Below are positions 6,943-13,490 of a stretch of 34,622 nt of DNA, piece after piece. Made by a program: the position numbers and the translations under genes. A model generated the notes under the pieces. That model did no database searches. It was given only the letters and a program-made list of their open reading frames with translations, and was not told the DNA's origin. The DNA lies in NCBI GenBank assembly GCA_045580815.1, contig JAZNOL010000020.1, positions 1 to 34,622 on the forward strand, in the 5' to 3' direction. Each line of letters opens with the position of its first letter. Within the stretch, counting starts at the first letter, position 1. This DNA is from JAZNOL01 sp045580815. GTDB taxonomy: Bacteria; Bacillota; Clostridia; RUG12999.

Positions 6943-8994
6943 TTACACTCCAAACTCCTGGCGCTGAATAATCTGATCCTGATAGCATTTCGGCATTTCA
7001 ACAAAGTGACCGCTCCAGCCCCAAACACGCACGATAAGCTCGGGATAATCCTCCGGATGCTTCTGTGCTTCTTTCATTTTCTCACTGTTTACGGAGTTAA
7101 TCTGCAACTGATGACCGCCGTATTCCATGTATGCTTTAACAAGAGTTGCAACCTTTTCAATGCTGTCTTCAGCATTGAAAACGGTGTCGTGAAGCTCAAA
7201 TGTCATGGGACCGCCGTTTACTGCGTTAACAAGACTTTCCGGAGCAAACCCTTTCATAACTGAAAACGGACCTGTTTTTGAAATAAACAGTGACGGTGAG
7301 AAGTTTGCCGGCAGGTTTGCACCTGCGTCACGTCCGTCAGCTGTTGCCGGCAGATTTTCGGCGTGCCATACGTAATACATTGCAGAACCTGTGCCGGCAC
7401 GGTAAATGCCGCCACGCTCGTTTTTGATGCCCTCCAGGGATTTTGCAAAAATATCAAGCACTCTGTTGCCGATTTCGTCGGCTTTTGCATCTCTGCCTAT
7501 TTTGTCGGCATCGTTACGGAGCATATGACGAAGCTCACGGTCAGTTTCAAAATTGTTTGCAAGACCGTCAAGCAGACGTTTTTTGTCAATAAGTTTTTTC
7601 TCAAATATCATTGATTCAACAGCCGCAAACTGGTCTGCCGCACAAGAAAATCCTGTGCCGTGGATACCGTAGTTGTTATAAAGATGTCCTTCGGAAATGT
7701 CTGTGCCTCTTTCAAGACATTCTGTCATATAAAGTGACTGAATGGGAGAGGGTTCAATAAAGATATTTTTAAATCCGTCGGTTATTTCAATTGCTTTTTC
7801 ACGCACAGCTTTTGCATAAATATCAAGCAGCTCGTCTGTTGACTGTGCTGTTTCAAGATGTTCTCTTATAACATTGTTTGCCACTTCTGCAAGAGGCATT
7901 GCACCGATGTTGGGAATATCCATTGCCACTTTCGGAACTATAAATTCCCAGCAAGCCGCAACTGTGTAATCACGGGCGTGTTCAATGGCATAGCCGTTTT
8001 TAACAAGACCGGGAATAACCACATCGTCGTTTGCGTATTGCGGGAAGCCCAAGCCAATTTTTGTAAGCTCTGTGCCTAATTTATAAAGTTCAAGAGGAGT
8101 GTTTTTATCAACACGCAGGTTGATTTTCGGGTCAATTTTGCGAAGCTCTTTGCTGGCTTCAAGACACATATATGTAAGGTCGTTAACTGCTGATGTGCCA
8201 TCGGGTTTTACGCCACCCAGCATAAGGCTCTGACCGTTGTCACCCCAGGCAAGACTCCAGTAAAGGTCGCTGTCACGGTTAAAGGACAGGAAAAAGTCTT
8301 CAATCAGCTCAAGTGCAGATTCTTTAGTCAAAATGCCTCTTTCAATGTCTTTTTCATAAAAAGGATAAATCCACTGGTCAAATCTGCCTACTGTGCAGTG
8401 ATATACCCATGATGCCCAAAGTGCAAAATGGATAATTCTAAATACCTGCAAGGCTTCTTCCATGGTGTCTGCACCGTGACGAATTGTGCGGCGAAGAGTT
8501 TCTGCGCTTTTGCTGTCGCCGTTTTTCTCCATTTCGTCTGCATATTTATCGGCAAATTTTTCGATAGCATCAATTGTTCTGTGCTCGTATTTAACAAATT
8601 CCGGGTCAGCTTTTTTGCCGTTTTCAAGACGTGCGCGGCGACCTTCAAGACCTTCTGCCAGAACTGTGCCGTAATCGCACGCCATGTTTGTCATTTTGCC
8701 TCTTTCGTGAATATAATGGGTTTTGCGAATTTCATCAAGCTCGCCCTCATTGTAAATATCGGGCAAATCAACAATTGTACGAAGCCCCTGAATTTTTGTA
8801 TCTTCTAAAAGAACGGGTTTTTCCATATCGAGGAACATTTCAAGACGAAGAACCGCCCTTTCCATATATGACCGGTTTCTGTCGCCTATTATAGCCATTA
8901 CTTCTGCTGTTTCTGCCGCTGTAAGCTCGCGGCGGTACTGTCTGTGCTTGCGTGCATTGATGTAATCAAGCTGTCTTTGAATTCTGTCTGTCAT
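6943..8994 (-). CDS. Glycyl radical enzyme, substrate unknown (PFL-like)
   Basis: 683 residues from the ATG at 8994, which follows an AGAAGTGG ribosome site. A longer frame to 9111 adds 39 residues unlike the family. Gly659 lies in the C-terminal radical motif RVWGWSGHF (family pattern RVxG[YFW]). The thiyl-radical cysteine is Cys348 in ACWEF, with Glu350 as the conserved acid of the CxE pattern; most dehydratase-type members read GCVE there. FDQWIYPFYEKDIERG is a familiar internal family segment. The protein is cytoplasmic and oxygen-sensitive. It is clearly not classical pyruvate formate-lyase, which has two adjacent active-site cysteines. The substrate cannot be told from sequence; candidates are diol dehydration or C-C/C-N lyase chemistry. 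It forms an operon with the activase gene. Confidence 0.88.
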   Translation of the reverse strand: MTDRIQRQLDYINARKHRQYRRELTAAETAEVMAIIGDRNRSYMERAVLRLEMFLDMEKPVLLEDTKIQGLRTIVDLPDIYNEGELDEIRKTHYIHERGKMTNMACDYGTVLAEGLEGRRARLENGKKADPEFVKYEHRTIDAIEKFADKYADEMEKNGDSKSAETLRRTIRHGADTMEEALQVFRIIHFALWASWVYHCTVGRFDQWIYPFYEKDIERGILTKESALELIEDFFLSFNRDSDLYWSLAWGDNGQSLMLGGVKPDGTSAVNDLTYMCLEASKELRKIDPKINLRVDKNTPLELYKLGTELTKIGLGFPQYANDDVVIPGLVKNGYAIEHARDYTVAACWEFIVPKVAMDIPNIGAMPLAEVANNVIREHLETAQSTDELLDIYAKAVREKAIEITDGFKNIFIEPSPIQSLYMTECLERGTDISEGHLYNNYGIHGTGFSCAADQFAAVESMIFEKKLIDKKRLLDGLANNFETDRELRHMLRNDADKIGRDAKADEIGNRVLDIFAKSLEGIKNERGGIYRAGTGSAMYYVWHAENLPATADGRDAGANLPANFSPSLFISKTGPFSVMKGFAPESLVNAVNGGPMTFELHDTVFNAEDSIEKVATLVKAYMEYGGHQLQINSVNSEKMKEAQKHPEDYPELIVRVWGWSGHFVEMPKCYQDQIIQRQEFGV

Positions 8995-9137
8995 AATACC
9001 ACTTCTTTCTATTAAAAAATCTGCTTGTATGCGATGACACATATCAGTAGTGTGTGGTGGCACATTACTCTCACCAAAAATCGCATCCATAATTCGCTTA
9101 TAAATTTGCAAAAATGTGCATCTTATAATCCACTATT

Positions 9138-9167
9138 ATTTTAGCACAAATATTTCTGTTTTGTCAA
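9138..9167 (-). promoter_or_regulatory. Promoter of the glycyl radical enzyme operon
   Basis: On the minus strand TTGACA (9162-9167) and TAAAAT (9138-9143) are 18 bases apart. Transcription would begin near 9131, leaving a leader of about 135 bases before the ATG at 8994. GCAAAAAT-containing sequence lies at 9108-9120, within that leader. Confidence 0.75.
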
Positions 9168-9261
9168 CAGTTTAGGAAAAACTGCCAATAATTTTGCAAC
9201 CACCTAAAAAAAGTGCAAATTTTTAAGCAAAAAGACGCCTTTATATCGGGTGGTTTTGTTG

Positions 9262-9291
9262 CAAAAAAAGCTGTGACAAATTTGTCACAGC
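9262..9291 (-). terminator. Terminator of comF
   Basis: A perfect 22-base palindrome at 9270-9291 (arms GCTGTGACAAA / TTTGTCACAGC) is followed on the minus strand by seven T residues. It lies between the end of comF and the promoter of the glycyl radical enzyme operon, so it separates the two units. The 108 bases from 9291 to comF hold nothing else I recognise. Confidence 0.8.
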
Positions 9292-9398
9292 CTCTTTTAT
9301 TTAATAAATGAAAATAAAATAAAAAACGTATAAATTGTCCGCAATGAATTACACCCGTTACTATAATCCGTCCTGTAAATCGGTGTGTCGGGTATTTT

Positions 9399-10151
9399 TT
9401 AGTTTTCTGTATTCTTCTCTGCCGTTACGGGTTTTGACCTTTTTGCCGCGGTTGCCACAAAAACATACGCCGCTCCGGCGCGTTTTAAAATTCGTGAAAT
9501 TTCGGTTACGGTAGCACCCGTTGTTATTATATCGTCAATAAGAAGAATTCGTTTGCCTCGTATAAAATCCGAATTCGAAACTTTAAATGCACCGCGCACA
9601 TTTTTCTGCCGTTTTGAATATGACAATGTGCTTTGCCGCTCTATATCTTTAACACGCACAATGCCGTTTTCAACATACCGTATGCGAAGCTCCTTTGCAA
9701 CAGCAGCTGCCAGATTCCCTGCAGCATCAAATCCACGGGAGGCATTTCGTGTTTTATCGCTCGGTACCGCAAGCACCACGTCAATATTAAACCTGTTTAT
9801 TTCGATATCTCGCAGCTTTCGTGCAAGAATAACAGCAAGCTGGTCTCCCACATACATATGCCGTGCAAACTTGTACCGATGTATCGCGTTTTTCACTTTT
9901 TCGTGATATTCAAAGGCAAACGTTGCTCCGTCATAGTATCTTCCGGCAATTTTACACGTATAACACGATGGCATAAGCCCGTCATTAAGCTGGATTTTGC
10001 CGCCGCATTTAGGGCATTTTGATTCCACCTCAAGATAATCACCAATGCAATTTTCACAAACAAGCGGCCGCTGGGCAAGCTTTAGTGTGTTTTCGCAAAA
10101 AATACACTGCGGTGGAAAAAACAAATCCGAAATCTGTCTGAAAATTTTCAT
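9399..10151 (-). CDS. comF: ComF family phosphoribosyltransferase-like protein
   Basis: A 250-residue protein of the ComFC/GntX family, linked to DNA uptake during natural transformation in Bacillus and Haemophilus and cytoplasmic. The N-terminus carries four cysteine pairs (Cys16/19, 32/35, 46/49, 63/66) as in the zinc-binding region of the family. The C-terminal half is a PRTase fold with the PRPP-binding signature RILLIDDIITTGAT at 201-214. SRGFDAAGNLA and RQSTLSYSKRQKNVRGAF are characteristic ComF segments. GGTGAT lies just ahead of the ATG. It appears monocistronic with its own terminator. No comFA helicase lies beside it, so involvement in competence here is by homology only. Many non-transformable Firmicutes keep this gene. 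Confidence 0.92.
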   Translation of the reverse strand: MKIFRQISDLFFPPQCIFCENTLKLAQRPLVCENCIGDYLEVESKCPKCGGKIQLNDGLMPSCYTCKIAGRYYDGATFAFEYHEKVKNAIHRYKFARHMYVGDQLAVILARKLRDIEINRFNIDVVLAVPSDKTRNASRGFDAAGNLAAAVAKELRIRYVENGIVRVKDIERQSTLSYSKRQKNVRGAFKVSNSDFIRGKRILLIDDIITTGATVTEISRILKRAGAAYVFVATAAKRSKPVTAEKNTEN

Positions 10152-10251
10152 AAAATCACCACGATAAGTTCATTATTCCCACATCGGCGGTTTACCATAC
10201 ATCAGCAACCGCATTGACACAACTGCGTTTTCTGTCAGATTGTCGGTTGTT

Positions 10252-12255
10252 TTATTTCCTTTCGGCTAAAACCGCAACAAAATGCTCAAATGTCGGCAAG
10301 GTTTTGCCGCTTTCAAATTCAAACTCTTCGCCGTCGCTGTACGCCTTTGTAATCTGCATATTTTCAGGAATTTCCCATGTGACAGAAGAACCGCACTGCT
10401 CTACGCCGAAGTTTCTTATAAACAACAGTTTTTTGTCCTCGTTGCCATATACGTCACAACTCGTGAACTGGTGTCCGTTTGTGCTGTTTACATAAACGTT
10501 TGTGAAGTTTACGCTCGAAACAAGATTTTCGGTTGTGAAATATTCTTTCCACCACGAAGCAAGGCGGAAATCTCTGTAAAGGTTGAATCTGCCCACAGAA
10601 TCCGAAATACCTATGTAAAGAACATTGCCAAGTGTTGTTATGGCGGGAGTTTTGTTTTCGTACATAAGAACGGGTGTGCCCTTTGCTTCGGTGTAATGCT
10701 TGCCGTCAGCAGGCACTTTTAAATAGAAATGGTTATATTCTCCCGATTTTTCGGATTGTACAAACAGTCCGTCAGACATTGCTGTTGATATGCCGGCAAT
10801 TTTTTCGATTTCTTTGCAGCATTTTCCGATTATAATCAGTTTGCCGCCGTTTGCGAGATAATTTTCAAGCTTTTTGCAGTTATCCGGTGAAAGATTTTTC
10901 ACGCTGTCCATAACCAGCAGCTTCTGCTCACTACCGTCAGCCGGTATTGATGCGGTAACCTTTACCGGCACGCCTGCGGCTGAAAACAGCTCATAAAGCC
11001 CGAATATATGCTCCATCGGATAGCTTGCGTACATATTTTCTTTATCCATGCTTTCGGGATAATAAATTGCACAGTCAGCCTGATTTTCAGTATATTGAAG
11101 CATGTTTCGGAGTATTTCAACATAATCCATGGCTTTAACTGCCATTTCACGTCTTGCCGCAACGGTGTGAGGCTCGCAGTATGCTTTAAACACCGGTGCA
11201 CCGGGGTTAAGCTCTTTTTTCCACAGCGGCAGCTCCTGTGCCATAAAGCCGTAACAGAAAAAGGATATTCCGTAAGGTGTGAGTGTGGACAGAATGCTGT
11301 CAACTATACGTTTCGGTGTTGTATCCGGAAGTCTGCCGGCGGCAGATTCGTGGTAAAAATGCGTGTCTGCCATGCAGGGTCTGCCAAGAGAGTTTGCCAT
11401 CAAAAATTCTGTTTCAAATTTATGGAAATATGGGTTGGGGTTAAGCGGCGGATGAAGCTGAAGATTTACCAGGTCGATTTCATCAATTTCGCACATCAGC
11501 CTCAAAATGTCGTTTGTGAAAATCCAGGATGGCTGGAAATAGCTGTTGTTGCTGATTTTGTTGAGGGGATACTGCATAAGAGGCAGGTTGTATTTTTCTT
11601 TTAAATACTGAGCAAGCTCACGGTAAAGTGCTGTAAAATTATCTTCAAGAAATTTAACAACTTTAGCTTCAAGCTCTTTATCAGCGGCAATTTCAGCGGT
11701 AGAGGGCAAATCTCTGCCATAGAGCTTCTGCCATGCTTCTTTTGTGTATCTGTCATAAGAAATGCTGCCGCTGTTTTCGCTGGGCAGACAGAACCCCTGA
11801 AAACTTTTGTGATGACCGAATTTTTCATAAAGTGCGTCATATTTATCTTTTAAAAATTCCAGAGTTTTGGGGCAGACAGGGGAGAGACCAATTCTGCCGT
11901 AACGTGAACGCTTGCCTTCATAAGAAATCTGCATTGCATCCTCGTTATCGAGAATATACTGATCGTGCATTACTCCGGCTTCGGGCAGAAATGCCAGGTC
12001 GTATTTGTCAGCCGCAAGAAAACATTCTTCCATGGGGTCACGGTCTTCGTCTTTCCAGTAACTGCTTCGGGGATATTTATCGCTTTTCCACAAAATGCCG
12101 TCTTCACAGTTCCATGTTTCGAGATGTGCAACAAAATCAAAGTGCATATTTTTCATGTCACGCATACATTCGTCTGCATAACCTACGGGGAATGTTTCGG
12201 GAGTACGCACTAAAAACAGTGTTCCCACGTTAAAATCAGAAAAGTTTAAACTCAT
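10252..12255 (-). CDS. Putative glycoside hydrolase (GH42-like architecture), unclassified
   Basis: 667 residues, ATG at 12255 with AGGAGG 8 bases upstream. Residues 1-380 look like a TIM barrel: FDFVAHLETWN, DLAFLPEAGVMHDQ, SFQGFCLPSENSG, EIDLVNLQLHPP, GRPCMADTHFYHES and YGISFFCYGFMA. The Glu in CLPSENSG and the Glu in HFYHES are candidate catalytic acids but this is a guess. Residues 390-530 (ADCAIYYPESM, LYELFSAAGVPVKV, QKLLVMDSVKNLSPDNCKKL, YLANGGKLIIIG) match the amidotransferase-like domain found after the barrel in GH42-type enzymes. A beta-rich tail follows. No signal peptide. It is divergent from an AraC gene, with direct repeats in the shared promoter region, and is probably that regulator's target. 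Confidence 0.6.
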   Translation of the reverse strand: MSLNFSDFNVGTLFLVRTPETFPVGYADECMRDMKNMHFDFVAHLETWNCEDGILWKSDKYPRSSYWKDEDRDPMEECFLAADKYDLAFLPEAGVMHDQYILDNEDAMQISYEGKRSRYGRIGLSPVCPKTLEFLKDKYDALYEKFGHHKSFQGFCLPSENSGSISYDRYTKEAWQKLYGRDLPSTAEIAADKELEAKVVKFLEDNFTALYRELAQYLKEKYNLPLMQYPLNKISNNSYFQPSWIFTNDILRLMCEIDEIDLVNLQLHPPLNPNPYFHKFETEFLMANSLGRPCMADTHFYHESAAGRLPDTTPKRIVDSILSTLTPYGISFFCYGFMAQELPLWKKELNPGAPVFKAYCEPHTVAARREMAVKAMDYVEILRNMLQYTENQADCAIYYPESMDKENMYASYPMEHIFGLYELFSAAGVPVKVTASIPADGSEQKLLVMDSVKNLSPDNCKKLENYLANGGKLIIIGKCCKEIEKIAGISTAMSDGLFVQSEKSGEYNHFYLKVPADGKHYTEAKGTPVLMYENKTPAITTLGNVLYIGISDSVGRFNLYRDFRLASWWKEYFTTENLVSSVNFTNVYVNSTNGHQFTSCDVYGNEDKKLLFIRNFGVEQCGSSVTWEIPENMQITKAYSDGEEFEFESGKTLPTFEHFVAVLAERK

Positions 12256-12310
12256 TTGGATTTCCTCCTGTTTTTATAAATTTTAAATTACACGGATTTA
12301 TTCTGATTAT

Positions 12311-12338
12311 ATTATATCATACCAAAAGGATATTTCAA
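12311..12338 (-). promoter_or_regulatory. Candidate promoter of the GH42-like gene
   Basis: On the minus strand TTGAAA (12333-12338) and TATAAT (12311-12316) are 16 bases apart. One ATACCAAAA repeat (12319-12327) sits inside the spacer, so a bound regulator would directly cover this promoter. Confidence 0.55.
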
Positions 12339-12357
12339 GAAATAAAATATACCAAAA
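12319..12357. promoter_or_regulatory. Direct-repeat operator candidate, AraC type
   Basis: ATACCAAAA is present at 12319-12327 and again at 12349-12357, same orientation, 30 bases apart or about three helical turns. Pairs of direct half-sites on one DNA face are the usual arrangement for AraC-family proteins. The pair lies between the divergent hydrolase and AraC genes. Confidence 0.5.
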
Positions 12358-12379
12358 ATATAAAAATATATACTTTTTG

Positions 12380-12408
12380 TTGACAGAATTGCTGATTTTT
12401 AGTATAAT
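12380..12408 (+). promoter_or_regulatory. Consensus sigma-A promoter of the AraC gene
   Basis: TTGACA at 12380-12385 and TATAAT at 12403-12408 with a 17-base spacer: both hexamers perfect. Transcription would start about 26 bases ahead of the ATG at 12441. Such a strong promoter suggests constitutive or repressed, rather than activator-dependent, expression of the regulator. Confidence 0.85.
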
Positions 12409-12440
12409 AAATATAAATTCTTTGCATATGGGTGATTAAA

Positions 12441-13283
12441 ATGAATAAAACTCCAAAGGTTCTGGAATGTCTGCACTATACTCTTGAAAGCTCCTGCAAA
12501 AACAGCAGGTATGTGAAAGACTACGAATTTGATTTTTATTTAAACGGCGAGCGTGATATGTATATTGACAGCCGCTATCACCGTATTTCGGAAGGAACGC
12601 TTGTTTTCAGAAAACCGGGGCAGTTTGTTGAAAGCTACGGCGATTATGACGTTTATACGCTCACCCTGGATTTCGGCGGTACGGTGAATATTCCCCAAAG
12701 TCAGTATTTGAGAGATAAAAGCCCCGATTTTCAAGAGCTTTGCCATCACGAAATTTTTGACACCGTGCCGGAAACGTTTTTTCCATATCATCAGGAGGAA
12801 ATAAAAAAACTGATGAAAAAGCTGACGCTTTGTTCCTATCCCAACCTGATAAACGAGGAGATGCAAAAATCCCTTGTGAGCGAGCTTTTATTGCTGGTGC
12901 TGGCAGATGCCAGTAGATATAACCGGGAAACAGAAAAAGCACAAAGTAAAAAAGAAAATTATGTAGAAAAAGCCTGTCGGTATATAAATACAAATTACGG
13001 TGAGGAACTTACCGTAGAGAAAATTGCGGAATATCTCTCGCTTAACAAGCATTATATGATACGCCTTTTTAAAAAAGAGCTGGGCGTTACGCCAAATCAT
13101 TTTATTACGGAAACACGGCTTTTTTACGCAAAACTGATGCTTACGCAAACGGAGCTTTCAGTAAAAAGCATTGCGTTTTCCTGCGGGTTCAATACGCCCT
13201 CTTATTTTATAAAATGCTTTCGTGAAAAATTTGGGAAAAGCCCGAATGTGTATAAGAAAGAATTGACTAATACCCTCCGATAA
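12441..13283 (+). CDS. AraC-family transcriptional regulator
   Basis: 280 residues from the ATG at 12441; a GTG nine bases earlier is in frame but overlaps the GGGTG ribosome site. Residues 20-90 (DFYLNGERDMYIDSRYHRIS, GTLVFRKPGQFVES) are an AraC-type cupin sensor. The C-terminal 100 residues hold two helix-turn-helix units: LTVEKIAEYLSLNKHYMIRL and LSVKSIAFSCGFNTPSYFIK, ending in KSPNVYKKE, the standard HTH_18 layout. It is divergent from the putative glycoside hydrolase at 10252-12255 and shares a 185-base promoter region containing two ATACCAAAA repeats, so it is probably the local regulator of that enzyme, sensing its sugar. The inducer is unknown. Confidence 0.9.
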   Translation: MNKTPKVLECLHYTLESSCKNSRYVKDYEFDFYLNGERDMYIDSRYHRISEGTLVFRKPGQFVESYGDYDVYTLTLDFGGTVNIPQSQYLRDKSPDFQELCHHEIFDTVPETFFPYHQEEIKKLMKKLTLCSYPNLINEEMQKSLVSELLLLVLADASRYNRETEKAQSKKENYVEKACRYINTNYGEELTVEKIAEYLSLNKHYMIRLFKKELGVTPNHFITETRLFYAKLMLTQTELSVKSIAFSCGFNTPSYFIKCFREKFGKSPNVYKKELTNTLR

Positions 13284-13300
13284 CTCAAAGTTTATACCGA

Positions 13301-13461
13301 CCATACCTCCCTTGTGTAAAGGGGCGAAGCTTGCACGATAGCGAATGACAGTTCGGGGAACTGTCAGAGCCGTGCGCGGGCGAACCACAGTGAGCCGGCT
13401 TTGCCGTAGGCAATGACGGAGGGATTGTAATCCGGAACGGTCACGGACCGTTCCCTACGAG
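13301..13461. repeat. Intergenic palindromic repeat cluster
   Basis: Between the AraC gene and recD2. It contains a TGACAGTTC-GGG-GAACTGTCA hairpin (13346-13366) and a 21-base palindrome of GGAACGGTC, a 3-base loop and GACCGTTCC (13434-13454) followed by CCTACGAGG. The latter belongs to the same family as copies at 5.9, 6.0 and 17.8 kb. No gene is supported here. Confidence 0.8.
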
Positions 13462-13490
13462 GTTTTATCGTTTTTTATTCTAACCGTTTT

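Noticed and set aside
8995..9111. N-terminal extension of the glycyl radical enzyme to an ATG at 9111
   Set aside because: The added 39 residues do not resemble the family, and a ribosome site stands before 8994. The promoter at 9138-9167 does not exclude it, so some doubt remains.
9270..9291. CRP/FNR-type operator from the TGTGA...TCACA arms
   Set aside because: The half-site spacing is 8 rather than the usual 6 bases or FNR pattern, and a run of T on the minus strand after the stem fits a terminator better.
11008..11604. 198-residue open frame antisense to the GH42-like gene
   Set aside because: Low-complexity, cysteine- and aromatic-rich translation without any motif; shadow of the real gene.
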